A DNA stretch of 64,000 nucleotides from an uncultured Lachnospiraceae bacterium (GCA_949472775.1 CASWVG010000006.1:42363-106362); one strand, 5' to 3'; counted from the first letter of the stretch, positions 35,216-45,596 are shown. Translations and numbers: made by a program. Notes: generated by a model not told the origin, from the sequence alone.

Positions 35216-36295
35216 TTATTCCGTATAAAACAGGAAATTCTTCTCATCCAGCCGCTCATGCGCATAGCTAAGCGCCTCCATAAAGCGGCAGACCTGCTCC
35301 ACATGATGAGGAAACACTTCTACCATCACATCGGGATGATACCTGTTCAGTGTTTCTTTTGCCCCTTCCAGAACTCCCACTTCCCAGCCCTCCACATCAA
35401 TCTTAATCAATTGAACATCCTTTATGGCAAATTCATCCAGACAGTGCACTGCAATTGCCCCATCTTCTTTCACCGACAGATGTGTGGCCCCATTATTGGT
35501 ATTCTGCCATGCCGAAATGTCCGCTCTGCCCGCCTCTGCTCCCAGACCGCAACAATATAGTACCGTCCTGTCCTGCAGATGATTCAGCATGACATTTTTG
35601 CGCAGCAGTAAAAATGTGTTGTATACCGGCTCAAAAGCATATACTTTCTGGGCCTGCGCCTCGTTCAGAAAATAGAGGGTGTGATTTCCGATATTCGCTC
35701 CTATATCGATGACAATTCCATCCTTTACTTTCTTTCGGATGACACCGTTTCCAAATCCCCGGAATATTTTGTCCAACAGGGCGGACTCGTAATAATCGTC
35801 TGTCATAAAGATCGTTTTCTGTACAGCGTCAATGTTATAATAGGGCAGGAAAAAATCCGAATTTGTCCTTTCCGCATGGAATATCATATTCTTTTCAAAC
35901 AGATGGACAGCCTCCGCCTTTCTGGCAAGCTCTTCCACCGCCTTATTTCCAGCACAGTTTTCCCTTCTTGCAAACAAATCAATGCAGTGTTCGATGCTGA
36001 CCACCTCGTATAACTGCTCCCGCAGTTCCTCATAGAGCATAACGTGATCGCTCGTAATCAGTATCTTTTTATCCGTCAGATCAATTTTTTTCAGTTCCTC
36101 CAAAGAGGCAATGTTGGGATATCCTTTTTCCGCAAGCAGTCTGTCCACGATCATTTCTTCGTGGATTCCAAAAAAGGTGTTTAATACCCCTTTCACCATC
36201 GCCCCTTTTTCACCAAACGGGTACAGGATAAAGCGCGTCGTTCCCTCTTTGATCTGCTCTCCGATGATTTTTTCCGCCCGTTGTAAATAATTCAT
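35216..36295 (-). CDS. FkbM-family methyltransferase with N-terminal accessory domain
   Basis: 359 aa. Residues about 150-359 are an FkbM-type SAM methyltransferase with motif I VIDIGANIGNHTLYF and the family signature KIDVEGWEVGVLEGA. The N-terminal 15-115 segment (FILYPFGEKGAMVKGVLN, IASLEELKKID, ILITSD) looks like a divergent copy of the Rossmann-like module found on its neighbours. FkbM enzymes O-methylate sugars or polyketides, and here a glycan hydroxyl is the likely target. AAGGAAGG precedes the start. Confidence 0.85.
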   Translation of the reverse strand: MNYLQRAEKIIGEQIKEGTTRFILYPFGEKGAMVKGVLNTFFGIHEEMIVDRLLAEKGYPNIASLEELKKIDLTDKKILITSDHVMLYEELREQLYEVVSIEHCIDLFARRENCAGNKAVEELARKAEAVHLFEKNMIFHAERTNSDFFLPYYNIDAVQKTIFMTDDYYESALLDKIFRGFGNGVIRKKVKDGIVIDIGANIGNHTLYFLNEAQAQKVYAFEPVYNTFLLLRKNVMLNHLQDRTVLYCCGLGAEAGRADISAWQNTNNGATHLSVKEDGAIAVHCLDEFAIKDVQLIKIDVEGWEVGVLEGAKETLNRYHPDVMVEVFPHHVEQVCRFMEALSYAHERLDEKNFLFYTE

Positions 36296-36339
36296 TTTTT
36301 CCTTCCTTTCCTGCCCGCACTAATGACGCAATGCCTGCT

Positions 36340-37953
36340 TCACTCTGTCAACGTATCGAGAAATTCTACTATTCTCCTGCATGAATTTCCGTCTTCCATC
36401 AAATGCCAGCCGGATAAAAACTGATCCAGCCGCTTATGATATGCCTCCTGATCAAAATTGCGTATCGCCCTGACCAGTTCTTCCTGATTCTCTGCCAGCG
36501 GAAATGGCAACGACCGGATATCTAACAGCAGATCATAATCATGCTTCTGGTATTCCTCCAGATCAGCCGCATATAAAAAAACAGGTTTTTTCACATATGC
36601 AGGTTCAAACATAATACTTGAATAGTCCGAAAGCAGCATATCACAGGCCGCAACAAACTCTTCCCCGTCAGGATACTTACTGACATTGATGACCCTCTCC
36701 GTATGGCAGACCTGCTCTCCGTATTTGCGCAGTCCTGGGTGCAGCCGCAGTAAAATATACCACTGCCCTTTAAATTTCTTCTCCAATTCTTCGATCAAAA
36801 GTGCATAATCGATATCGTACACCGGAAGCTTCTGCTCATAAGCCGAGCCGCTCCACTGAAAACGGTATGTAGGCGCATACAGCAAAATTCCGGCATCTGA
36901 CGGCAGCCCCAGCATTTCCCTGATTTTTATCCGGTACTTCCGGTCATCGAAAAGGATGTCCGTCCGCGCAGAACCCAGTTCGACACATTTTCCTTTCGGC
37001 TGAAAGCCTCTTAAACAGCTCCGGGAATCAAAATCGCTGGCGGTAATGATATAATCCATCATTCCGGCATTCCTCTTCCAAAGTCTGACGCGATCCCGGT
37101 TCTTTGTCACCGTAGCCGCATCCAGATAAAATTTTTTCAATGTAATGCCAGTCCAGTGCTTTGTCTGAATATAGATCTGTCCCTTTCTTTTCCGTACAAA
37201 GGCTTCCACCGGAGAATTGAATATCCAGATTCCCGCCGTAGCCATTTCATGGATGTAACTTTCCAGATTCCCGCGCATCACGGTTCTGACGCCCTGCGGT
37301 ACCTTGACACTGTCATCCGTTACAGCCCATACGATCTCATATTCTTTCTTCTGCCTTATCAGTTCTTCCGTGATATATTTCCCATGGTCGCAGTAGGTGC
37401 CAAAGGCAGAAAAGAGAATTTTCTTTTTCCTGACCGGATACTTTCTATTCCTGTAAAACTCCCATACTTTGAACCATTCATATACTCCCTTTTCCCCAAG
37501 GAACATCCGTATCCTGCATCGAACTGTTCGGGACTCCATCAAGAAACCAGAAAAGATATCGCTGCACCCGCATGCGTGAAGCTGCTGTTCCAGACTTCCA
37601 TAGCCCTGTACAGGCGTGATCAGGAAAACACTGTTCTCATACGCCTCCGGTTCTAATCCATCAAACGCGGATACCCGAAGCGCTGCTGTCTGCGCATCCT
37701 TTTCATATGGATACAATTCCCCAAGCGTTTTCCCTATCTTCCTCTTGTCATTATCGAGTACTCCTGCGATTTTATATTCTTTTCCATGCCGATTGAGAAA
37801 TTCCCCTGTCTTTTTCCCACAGCCGACAAGATAAACGCTCCGCTTTTTACTGACCGCCCGAAACTCCCGCCATGTTCTGCTTCTAAGCGCTGGAGATGTC
37901 TCTTCTATTTTCCGCGTTAAGTTTGCATACGCAATTCCATCGATCTTTCTCAT
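36340..37953 (-). CDS. CDP-glycerol glycerophosphotransferase-like protein with N-terminal Rossmann module
   Basis: 537 aa. Residues about 39-145 are a Rossmann-like module (VYLVGCGKKTGEFLNRHG, VLDNDKRKIG). Residues about 160-537 are the TagB/TagF-type glycerophosphotransferase (PF04464-like), with LRLHPGLRKYG and LLSDYSSIMFEPAYVKKPVF as the active-site and CDP-binding motifs. It would transfer glycerol phosphate (or a related polyol phosphate) from CDP-glycerol to the growing chain at the inner membrane face. It is one of three such enzymes in the operon. Confidence 0.87.
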   Translation of the reverse strand: MRKIDGIAYANLTRKIEETSPALRSRTWREFRAVSKKRSVYLVGCGKKTGEFLNRHGKEYKIAGVLDNDKRKIGKTLGELYPYEKDAQTAALRVSAFDGLEPEAYENSVFLITPVQGYGSLEQQLHACGCSDIFSGFLMESRTVRCRIRMFLGEKGVYEWFKVWEFYRNRKYPVRKKKILFSAFGTYCDHGKYITEELIRQKKEYEIVWAVTDDSVKVPQGVRTVMRGNLESYIHEMATAGIWIFNSPVEAFVRKRKGQIYIQTKHWTGITLKKFYLDAATVTKNRDRVRLWKRNAGMMDYIITASDFDSRSCLRGFQPKGKCVELGSARTDILFDDRKYRIKIREMLGLPSDAGILLYAPTYRFQWSGSAYEQKLPVYDIDYALLIEELEKKFKGQWYILLRLHPGLRKYGEQVCHTERVINVSKYPDGEEFVAACDMLLSDYSSIMFEPAYVKKPVFLYAADLEEYQKHDYDLLLDIRSLPFPLAENQEELVRAIRNFDQEAYHKRLDQFLSGWHLMEDGNSCRRIVEFLDTLTE

Positions 37954-37983
37954 TCAAATCCTCATCCCCGCTACAGCCCTGTT

Positions 37984-39156
37984 TTATACCGGTTTTCCGG
38001 CAAACTCTTCCAGATATCTTCCGGCTTTGCGTATTTCCAGTACAATGCACTGATAGTCATACGCTCTTAAGCAATTCTCTATCTCGTTTCTATGAGCTTC
38101 ATCAACCCCATAAATAAGGCCAAATTTTTCCTCTTTTCCTATTTCCGACAGTTCCCTGACCTTTACACCTTTTATTTCCGAAGGGTTTCCCGCCTTGTCC
38201 GTCACAAGCAGCGCCGCAATCCGCCCGGTCAGTCCAAGCGCCGATAAGATTTCCAGAACATATGCCGCCCGCTTCCCGGCCCCGTACAGATAAACCGGCT
38301 GATGCTCTGCCTGCCGCAATGCTTCAGAAAAAATATGATGGAAATATCTCTTTTTTCCCTCAATATATTCTTTGCGGCTCATTAATTCACAAAACCAGTC
38401 ATGGCAGACCCTCGAATCCCTTTCCTCCATCCTCCCAAACAACTTCGCTGCGCAGCCGTCGTTTGCACGCTGATACAGGTTTTCGGCGCTCAGATTCTCC
38501 TTCTGCAGAGCTTCTATCGAACAATCCTTCCCTGTCGCCCCCACATAGACGACCGGCACTCTATCCATAATCTCATGATATTTGAGCCACAAGTCATCCT
38601 GCTTTTCGGCCATTCGGACAATGTCCTGCTTGATAAACCAACTATCCTTTCCCGTCCCGGGTGGATAAAGGATGCCGCCCACCCCGATTGCACACAGATC
38701 GCCCCTTGGCATATTTTTGTATTCCTCGGGAAACCGATCCCACTTGACATAGTTTTCCAGCTCCTCATTCTGCCGGAATATCATGCGCACCGCCCGGGCC
38801 GACACTGCTTTGGGAAAACATTGAAATCCCTTCATCAGATCCTCGATCATAGACCGGTCATAGATCGTGTCATCGTCCACCGTGATGACCACATCGTCCC
38901 GATATTCCTGTAAGGCATAATAATACTTTTTATGGGATTTCAGATTTCCTTCTACCCATTTGATCTGAAAACCGCGCGTTCCGTTCTTTTCCCGCAAGGC
39001 GTCGGGAATATCCGCCTCCCCATGAGGAAATTCATCCATACTCAGATATAGAAGAACCGCATCTGCCTGCCTTGTCTGTTCCAACAGGCTTTCGACAACT
39101 TTATGTACCATTCCGATTCGCATCGGATACGATGTAAATGAAACGATCACTTTCAT
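37984..39156 (-). CDS. Glycosyltransferase with C-terminal Rossmann module
   Basis: 390 aa. It has a GT-A-like N-terminal domain of the polysaccharide-cluster type (VSFTSYPMRIGMVHKVVESL, then VVITVDDDTIYD with the metal-binding DDD). Residues about 287-390 are a Rossmann-like module (VYLYGAGKRAAYVLEIL). It overlaps the end of the upstream GT2 gene by 4 bp (ATGA), so the two are coupled. The transferred sugar is unknown. Confidence 0.82.
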   Translation of the reverse strand: MKVIVSFTSYPMRIGMVHKVVESLLEQTRQADAVLLYLSMDEFPHGEADIPDALREKNGTRGFQIKWVEGNLKSHKKYYYALQEYRDDVVITVDDDTIYDRSMIEDLMKGFQCFPKAVSARAVRMIFRQNEELENYVKWDRFPEEYKNMPRGDLCAIGVGGILYPPGTGKDSWFIKQDIVRMAEKQDDLWLKYHEIMDRVPVVYVGATGKDCSIEALQKENLSAENLYQRANDGCAAKLFGRMEERDSRVCHDWFCELMSRKEYIEGKKRYFHHIFSEALRQAEHQPVYLYGAGKRAAYVLEILSALGLTGRIAALLVTDKAGNPSEIKGVKVRELSEIGKEEKFGLIYGVDEAHRNEIENCLRAYDYQCIVLEIRKAGRYLEEFAGKPV

Positions 39157-40505
39157 GCCTGCAATTCCACTTCCGTCAGCATTGTCATAATATTTACCAA
39201 TGTAATTCCCGCATCCCTTACCATATTTTCAATCTCCCGCTCTATCTTCTTAGATACCGTCAGAACATAATCCGTTCTCCTCCACAGTTCCCCCGGCCCT
39301 GCGATCTCATAACCGCAGACATCCGTCCCCTGTTTTTCGGTATTCTGATCCACAACCGCCGATATTCTTATTGCATTTTCATCGAAGTATTTAAGCAGCG
39401 CCTTTCCATAGACTCCAGCCCCCCATAAGACCAATTTTTTCTGCTCTGCCAGTCTTTCTTCTATCCACCGGCAGACGGTGTCTCCATTCCTTTTCAGATA
39501 AAACTGGAAATACGTTTCCGTCGTATGGAACCAGCCGCTCTCATAGGAATACCGCTCAAAGCACTCCAGAATGTATCTGTCATAGCTGTCAACTCCCGCA
39601 TAATATGCTTTTCCATGACTGATCAGCTTTGCAACCCCTTCCTGATGCAGAAATTGATAGAAAGTCCTCTTCCGTTCTTCCTTTTTTTCATCTCTTACCG
39701 CCGCATGTAATATTGACGCCAGAATATAAAACAGAGCACCTGCCAGATCACAGAGCATCTGCCGCTCCTCCATCTCCTGAACCAGTTTTTCCATCGCATA
39801 ATATACACACATCGGATCCCTGTCCGCTGAAATCCGGGACGGTTCAAAATGATCTCTCGCATAGACCATCACTCTGTCATCATCGAGAATGATCATTTTC
39901 TGTGCGCAAAAAACAGCCATCTTAGCGAAAAAAACATCATTACAGCAGGAAAGATCCTGAAACCTTATCCGGTTGTCTTCGATAAACTGCCGCCGCAGCA
40001 TTTTGTCGCAAGGTGAACTTGACCAGTTCGGAAAATCCCTCGGCGCAAAATCCTTTACGGTAAATGGCTGTCTGCAGTAATCTTTTGCAAAATATTCTGG
40101 ACGCTTTACCCGCTTTTTCTCATAGATTTCAGCGCTGGGCACATGCATATATTCAAACAATACGATGTCCGTCTGATATTTCTCCATAGCTTCGAAAGCC
40201 TTTTCCAGCATTTCCTCCTCGAACACATCATCGCCATCCAAAAATAACAAGTATTTCCCCCGGGCATGCTCCAACCCTCTGTTTCTCGCTGCTGCTGCCC
40301 CGGAATGTCTTTCATTCGACAAGATTCGGATTCTTTCATCCGTTTCCGCTGCCTTTTCCAGAATGGATCTGGTAGCATCTGTGGAACAGTCATCCACACA
40401 GATCAGCTCAAAATCCCCATATGTCTGCCTAAGGACGCTCTCCAATGCTTCCCGCAAGTACTTCGCCGCATTATAAAGCGGCATAATGACCGAAATTGTT
40501 GCCAT
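39153..40505 (-). CDS. Family 2 glycosyltransferase with C-terminal Rossmann module
   Basis: 450 aa. The GT-A domain has ISVIMPLYNAAKYLREALES, the nucleotide-binding VDDCSTD, and DGDDVFEEE with DxD. Residues about 356-450 are a Rossmann-like module (KLVLWGAGVYGKALLKYF, VVDQNTEKQG). The ATG at 40505 has GAGGG 8 bp upstream. An in-frame GTG 15 bp earlier is possible. It overlaps the next transferase by 4 bp. Confidence 0.87.
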   Translation of the reverse strand: MATISVIMPLYNAAKYLREALESVLRQTYGDFELICVDDCSTDATRSILEKAAETDERIRILSNERHSGAAAARNRGLEHARGKYLLFLDGDDVFEEEMLEKAFEAMEKYQTDIVLFEYMHVPSAEIYEKKRVKRPEYFAKDYCRQPFTVKDFAPRDFPNWSSSPCDKMLRRQFIEDNRIRFQDLSCCNDVFFAKMAVFCAQKMIILDDDRVMVYARDHFEPSRISADRDPMCVYYAMEKLVQEMEERQMLCDLAGALFYILASILHAAVRDEKKEERKRTFYQFLHQEGVAKLISHGKAYYAGVDSYDRYILECFERYSYESGWFHTTETYFQFYLKRNGDTVCRWIEERLAEQKKLVLWGAGVYGKALLKYFDENAIRISAVVDQNTEKQGTDVCGYEIAGPGELWRRTDYVLTVSKKIEREIENMVRDAGITLVNIMTMLTEVELQA

Positions 40506-40540
40506 CTCTTTTACCCTCACGCTGTCAGAATACAGTTTAT

Positions 40541-40897
40541 CTAAAAATTATAAATATATCTGGGCAGATTATCCTGCCCGCTCGTTTCTTCCCCGCAGTC
40601 CTGCGCCGTACTTTCATAACTGCCTGGACGCGACGCACAGGAGGTTTTATTTTTCATAGCTGCCGCCACGGCTATCCGCTTCACGGCTTCCATCCTCTCG
40701 TCTCCCTCCCACAGCTTATCTAACATTCCCAGCATCTGTGGAAGCGTTTCAAACTGATATTCTCTTATATACGGCCCTTTGTCCACTTCAGTGAAATAGC
40801 TTTCTTTTTCCCGGTCAATCCTCTGGAACTGATACTGCTGACAATTAGCCAGCCCCCATTCTCTCAACTTTTTCTTTTCCGTCTCGTTCCTGTCCAT
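40541..40897 (-). CDS. Small hypothetical protein following the carbamoyltransferase
   Basis: 118 aa from the ATG at 40897 (GGGATGGG upstream, 16 bp after the carbamoyltransferase stop). It is charged, with no signal peptide or membrane segment. The N-terminal half is predicted helical (NETEKKKLREWGLANCQQYQ) and the C-terminus ends in an aromatic LPRYIYNF tail. No family recognised. Its position suggests an accessory to the carbamoyltransferase or to the next glycosyltransferase. Confidence 0.6.
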   Translation of the reverse strand: MDRNETEKKKLREWGLANCQQYQFQRIDREKESYFTEVDKGPYIREYQFETLPQMLGMLDKLWEGDERMEAVKRIAVAAAMKNKTSCASRPGSYESTAQDCGEETSGQDNLPRYIYNF

Positions 40898-40913
40898 ATT
40901 CCCATCCCTTTTT

Positions 40914-42749
40914 CTAATCAAGCTCATATAAACTGCGCCAGTCCTGTGTTTCGACAAACTCCGGCTGTTCCTCTTTATAGAGCACACAGTTTTCCAGAAC
41001 CAGTACATCCATGTCCGTCCTCATAAAGCACTCATACGCATTCTGCGGTGTGCAGACGATCGGCTCCCCTCTGACATTAAACGATGTATTGACGATCACG
41101 CCATATCCTGTCAATTTTTTAAATTCTTTCAGTACATGATAATAATAAGGGTTGCTTTCCTCCGCCACGGTCTGAATCCGGGCGCTGTAATCCACATGGG
41201 TTACCGCGGGAATATCCGAGCGCTTTTGTTTTACGATTTCCAGCATATTTCCCTGATACTTTTTCAGATCCTCCTGGACGGAACTGTCCCTGCGCCGCTC
41301 TTCCTTTACCTTTTCCACAAGAAGCATATATGGACTTGTATCCTTCAGCTCAAAATATTCTGATACATCCTCCTCCAGCACAGAAGGTGCAAAGGGTCTG
41401 AACGACTCCCTGTATTTGATCTTCCTGTTCAATTTTACCTGCATGGTTTCCGAACGCGCATCAGCAATGATACTCCGGTTCCCTAACGCTCTCGGACCAA
41501 ATTCCATACGCCCGTGAAAGAGCCCTATCACTTTCTCATCCGCAAGCAGTTCCGCTATTTTTTGAAACAGATCCTCGCCGAATATATGATATGGAAACCC
41601 GTTCTTCTTTAAATAGTCCTCGATCTCCTCCATCGGGCAGGCAGGCCCAAGATAGCTCCCCTTCTGGGCATCCGGCATCTTAGCCTTCCGCTCGATGCTG
41701 TCATACTGATATGCCGCATATAACGCGCATCCGAGGCTGCCGCCTGCATCGCCGGCAGCAGGTTGAATCCACAAATTTTTAAATATGCCGCTGTTCTTAA
41801 TTTTTCCATTCGCCACACAGTTCAGCGCGACGCCACCCGCCAGCACCAGCGCATCGATGTCCTCTCCATATTTTTCTTTCGCGTGCCTTACCAGCTTTAA
41901 AATGATCTCCTCCACCACTTTCTGCGCAGAAGCCGCGATATCCATTTCCCTTTTCGTAATTTCCGTTTCCGGTTCCCTTCTCGCCCCGCCAAATAAACCG
42001 GCAAACTTATCATTTGTCATCGCCCTGCCATGCTGGTAGTCAAAATACGCCATATTCATGCAAAACGAGCCGTCTTCTTTGATATCTATTAATTCTTCTT
42101 TGATTAGCTTTTCATAAACCGGTTCTCCATACGGCGCAAGCCCCATAAATTTGTAATCTCCGGAATTGACCTTGAAACCACAGAAATAAGTAAAGGCGCT
42201 GTACAGCAATCCAAGGGAATGCGGGAAATCCAGTTTTTCTTTCATCACGATCTCTTTTCCATCTCCAACGCTGATAGCCGTCGTCGCCCACTCTCCTACG
42301 CCGTCCAGCGTCAGAATGACTGCCTTTTCATATGGTGATGGATAAAACGCGGAAGCAGCGTGGGAAATATGATGTTCACACACCATAAACTTTCTGTTCT
42401 CGTTCTCTCCCAATATGCCGTCTACGACCTTATGAATCCATATTTTGGCGCCAAACATGGACTTGAAGCTTCTGTCTATGACATCAGTCGAATCTTCGCC
42501 TGCTGCCAGAATATTCTTGAGATACCGGTCAAGCGTCAAAATCGGATCATCATAAAATACAACAAGGTCTATCTCTTCCTTTGCTGTTTTTCCTTCTTTC
42601 AGGCAGTATGCAATCGCATTCACGGGCAGATTGAGATCATGTTTGATTCTCGTAAACCGCTCCTCCTGCGCCGCCGCAACGATTTCTCCATCAATGACCA
42701 GACTCGCCGCCGCGTCATGATATAATGCAGATATTCCTAAAATCTTCAT
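40914..42749 (-). CDS. Carbamoyltransferase (NodU/CmcH family)
   Basis: 611 aa, full length for the family. The N-terminal Kae1-like domain starts GISALYHDAAASLVIDGEIV and contains EHHISHAASAFYPS. The C-terminal YrdC-like part has LFHGRMEFGPRALGNRSIIA and NTSFNVRGEPIVCTP. These enzymes use carbamoyl phosphate and ATP to carbamoylate hydroxyl groups of sugars or antibiotics, so a carbamoyl decoration of the glycan is expected. GGAGG precedes the start. Confidence 0.93.
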   Translation of the reverse strand: MKILGISALYHDAAASLVIDGEIVAAAQEERFTRIKHDLNLPVNAIAYCLKEGKTAKEEIDLVVFYDDPILTLDRYLKNILAAGEDSTDVIDRSFKSMFGAKIWIHKVVDGILGENENRKFMVCEHHISHAASAFYPSPYEKAVILTLDGVGEWATTAISVGDGKEIVMKEKLDFPHSLGLLYSAFTYFCGFKVNSGDYKFMGLAPYGEPVYEKLIKEELIDIKEDGSFCMNMAYFDYQHGRAMTNDKFAGLFGGARREPETEITKREMDIAASAQKVVEEIILKLVRHAKEKYGEDIDALVLAGGVALNCVANGKIKNSGIFKNLWIQPAAGDAGGSLGCALYAAYQYDSIERKAKMPDAQKGSYLGPACPMEEIEDYLKKNGFPYHIFGEDLFQKIAELLADEKVIGLFHGRMEFGPRALGNRSIIADARSETMQVKLNRKIKYRESFRPFAPSVLEEDVSEYFELKDTSPYMLLVEKVKEERRRDSSVQEDLKKYQGNMLEIVKQKRSDIPAVTHVDYSARIQTVAEESNPYYYHVLKEFKKLTGYGVIVNTSFNVRGEPIVCTPQNAYECFMRTDMDVLVLENCVLYKEEQPEFVETQDWRSLYELD

Positions 42750-42763
42750 ACATACCCTCCGTG

Positions 42764-44386
42764 TTATCCTTCCATCATTTCACACCAGTCCAACAGCTCC
42801 TGCAGCGTAACAACCATATCGCCGCATTTTGCCCGTATATCCTCCACAAGCTGCTCTGTACTGCCCAGGACTGTCACAACGACCGCATCCACTTCCGGCA
42901 GTTCCTCCTCCAGATCTTCCAGATCCGCAATTTTTATAATCTCGTCATAATCCGCTATTCTCCGGTCCATCACATATTCTATCGCAATCCTGCCCTCTTC
43001 CAGTTCATCATACAGACAGCATCCCAGATATCCCATTCCATAAATTGCGATAGCATGGATTCCCTTTTCCAGCAATGCCGTTTCCATCGGTTTATGTTCC
43101 AATTGGTTGCAAAGCCATCGCTGCACCGTTTTCTGAAGCGCCTGCTGCTTTTCGTATCCTCCGGCATCGTATCTATACACAATTTTTTCCTGCATGGAAC
43201 GGTACCGCGCATCCAGACTGCTTTGCAGTTTTGCTTTCCGCTCCCTGTCAGGTGTCTCTTTTCTCCGCGTCAACTCCTCATAGATTCGCATCACTTCTTC
43301 CAAATATTTTGCAGTGTCAAACCTATCCCGACTATATTGCTGTGCCCTTCTTTGTATTTCCGTGTTGTTTTCCCGATGTGCCATCGCATACCGCATCATT
43401 TCCGCCAGACTCTTATAATCTCCCTGCCTGTACAGATACCCTCTGCTGTGATCCTGCCCGATAATTTCCGCCGTTCCGCCCGTATCGGCCCCGATCACGA
43501 CACATCCCGCCATCATGGCCTCCACCGTCACCCTTCCCAGTGCCTCCATTTTAGAGGCTGTGATCGAGTACAGGCATCTATCCCGCAGTTGCCGCAGATC
43601 CTCCCTGTGGTCCAGAAAGTGGATATTCCGCTCCAGTCCATGTTTTTTGACATATTTTTTCAAAAGCCATCGATACTGATAATTTCCGCCGCCCACAATA
43701 TATAGCTGAATCTCTTCCCCGTTCCTAATCAGTTCATGCGCCGCTCTGACAGCGTCTCCATGCCCCTTCTGGGGCGAAATCACACCTGCGAGCAGAAAAC
43801 TGTGTCCATCCTTCACATCAAAATTTCCGGATAAAAACCTGTCCACGTTGACGCCGTTATAAATGCGGACAGAGTCAATCCCATACCTGCTCCTGCAGGC
43901 ATTTTTCACATAATCGGAAATGGTGATCAATGTGTCACTACACGCAAACAGTTCCTTTTTTAATGCCTCATCCAGATAGGAAAATCCGTAATGCTCCTCC
44001 AACAGTTCCCTGATATGCCATACATGCGGGATACCCGCCATCAAGGCTGCGATTGCCCCCACATTGCTCACACTGGAATTGGTATGAATCAACTCTATTT
44101 TTTCCCGCTTTATGATCTTCTGCAGTTTCAGGGCCGCCAGATAATTGCTCATAAAAACCCTGTCCTCTTCAGCCGCCGTATGGACGCCGCTTTTCCTGTG
44201 GTCTGTCTGGAACGGCACTACATAATAATCAATATTCATTTTCTGGAAGCGCGCTTCTATGCTGCCCTCACCCGGTATAACCACTATGGCGTGAATCCGC
44301 TCCCTGGCCGCTGTCAACATATCCATCAAAGATTGTGCCGCCCCGCCTGCTTCAGATTCATTTACGATATACAACACACTTATCAT
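42764..44386 (-). CDS. Family 4-type glycosyltransferase with C-terminal Rossmann module
   Basis: 540 aa. It is a GT-B retaining transferase: ISVLYIVNESEAGGAAQSL at the N-terminus, HTNSSVSNVGAIAALMAGIP, and the donor-site EX7E region SKMEALGRVTVEAMMAGCV. Residues about 443-540 are a Rossmann-like module (IAIYGMGYLGCCLYDEL, YVMDRRIADYDEI). A charged, mainly helical linker covers about 365-440. Start supported by AGGAAAC. Donor and acceptor unknown. Confidence 0.87.
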   Translation of the reverse strand: MISVLYIVNESEAGGAAQSLMDMLTAARERIHAIVVIPGEGSIEARFQKMNIDYYVVPFQTDHRKSGVHTAAEEDRVFMSNYLAALKLQKIIKREKIELIHTNSSVSNVGAIAALMAGIPHVWHIRELLEEHYGFSYLDEALKKELFACSDTLITISDYVKNACRSRYGIDSVRIYNGVNVDRFLSGNFDVKDGHSFLLAGVISPQKGHGDAVRAAHELIRNGEEIQLYIVGGGNYQYRWLLKKYVKKHGLERNIHFLDHREDLRQLRDRCLYSITASKMEALGRVTVEAMMAGCVVIGADTGGTAEIIGQDHSRGYLYRQGDYKSLAEMMRYAMAHRENNTEIQRRAQQYSRDRFDTAKYLEEVMRIYEELTRRKETPDRERKAKLQSSLDARYRSMQEKIVYRYDAGGYEKQQALQKTVQRWLCNQLEHKPMETALLEKGIHAIAIYGMGYLGCCLYDELEEGRIAIEYVMDRRIADYDEIIKIADLEDLEEELPEVDAVVVTVLGSTEQLVEDIRAKCGDMVVTLQELLDWCEMMEG

Positions 44387-44410
44387 GTTTCCTGCTCCTA
44401 ACCGGGATTT

Positions 44411-45559
44411 CTAAATCTCTTCCAGCATTTTTTTCATCTGCGAAACCCATACATGGTAATCAAATCTTTTTTCCGCCGTCTTTCTGGCATTTCCGGAATA
44501 TCTGTGATATTCTTCCGTTTCCAGACTGACCGCCCTGTGGAGCACTTTTCTTATCTCCTCCACACTGTCCCCGTCAATAAAGAGACTGTCATACTCGTCT
44601 TCCAAATAATATTTCGTATAATCCCCTACATCGGAAACCACCGGAACCACACCATAAATCATCCCTTCTGGCACCTTACTCGGAAAATTTGCCAGTGTCC
44701 TACGACATTTCTTCCTCGCAATGACCATAAAATTCATCTGCCGATACAGCGAAAGTAACGCGTCATACCGCATCCAGTCATGCAAAAAAACAGCCCGTTC
44801 CAGCCGCGCATATTCCGATGCCGTAAGGAACCTGTCGAGCGCGTCCCTGTCAATCCCGCACAGATGAAGTTCGAGCCTGTCAAGCTCTGACTCCTTTAAT
44901 CCGGCGAAGGCTTTCAGCATACTCTGCAGCGAATCCTTTGCGGATGGAATAATAAATTTATATTTATCCGTTGTTTTCGGCTCTGTAAAATGCTCTGCGC
45001 TGTCTATCATGGGCGGGAAGCGCCAAGCCGCCATCCCCCTGTCCCTGTAATAATCGTCTATGTATTCGCTGATCGAAAGAATGGCATCCGCCTTTAAGTA
45101 GACATTCCCTTCTATATGCTCTGTCTCTTTGAATTTGTCTAACGTCGGATAATCTTCCGGGCCAAATAATTCCAACATACCGCATATGATTTTGAAACCG
45201 ATCTGCTTTCCAAACCGGAATAATTCGTTGAGAAAGTATTCACTTTTCAACCAGAATACCAGCACCCTGTCTTTTTCCGTTATACCGTATTCTTTTAACA
45301 GCCCAATTCTTTCTTCACAAAATCCGGTAGCTTTCTGCTTCTGACACTGCGCCTCATCCTTGCTCGGCACAATAGGAACAACCGTGATCGGCCTGTTCAT
45401 ACGGGCAATCGTCGCAAGATCAAATTCCTCGTTGATATCTGTCGCGACAATCACCTCGTATCCGGCGTATGAGATCGCTTTTGCCAGATTCTGAATATAG
45501 TTAGCAAGTGCTTCTCCATGCGGATATTTGCATTTTACCTGTATAAAGACGCGACTCAT
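44411..45559 (-). CDS. Family 4-like glycosyltransferase
   Basis: 382 aa, GT-B-like. It opens VFIQVKCKYPHGEALANYIQ followed by NLAKAISYAGYEV (the acceptor domain). A C-terminal donor domain carries ANFPSKVPEGMIYGVVPVVS in place of the classical EX7E motif. There is no Rossmann add-on. It follows the ATP-grasp gene by 37 bp in the operon. Activity is inferred from fold-level similarity, and the substrate is unknown. Confidence 0.72.
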   Translation of the reverse strand: MSRVFIQVKCKYPHGEALANYIQNLAKAISYAGYEVIVATDINEEFDLATIARMNRPITVVPIVPSKDEAQCQKQKATGFCEERIGLLKEYGITEKDRVLVFWLKSEYFLNELFRFGKQIGFKIICGMLELFGPEDYPTLDKFKETEHIEGNVYLKADAILSISEYIDDYYRDRGMAAWRFPPMIDSAEHFTEPKTTDKYKFIIPSAKDSLQSMLKAFAGLKESELDRLELHLCGIDRDALDRFLTASEYARLERAVFLHDWMRYDALLSLYRQMNFMVIARKKCRRTLANFPSKVPEGMIYGVVPVVSDVGDYTKYYLEDEYDSLFIDGDSVEEIRKVLHRAVSLETEEYHRYSGNARKTAEKRFDYHVWVSQMKKMLEEI

Positions 45560-45596
45560 CTTTGTCTACCCCGTTTATATTCATTTTATATGTGCA

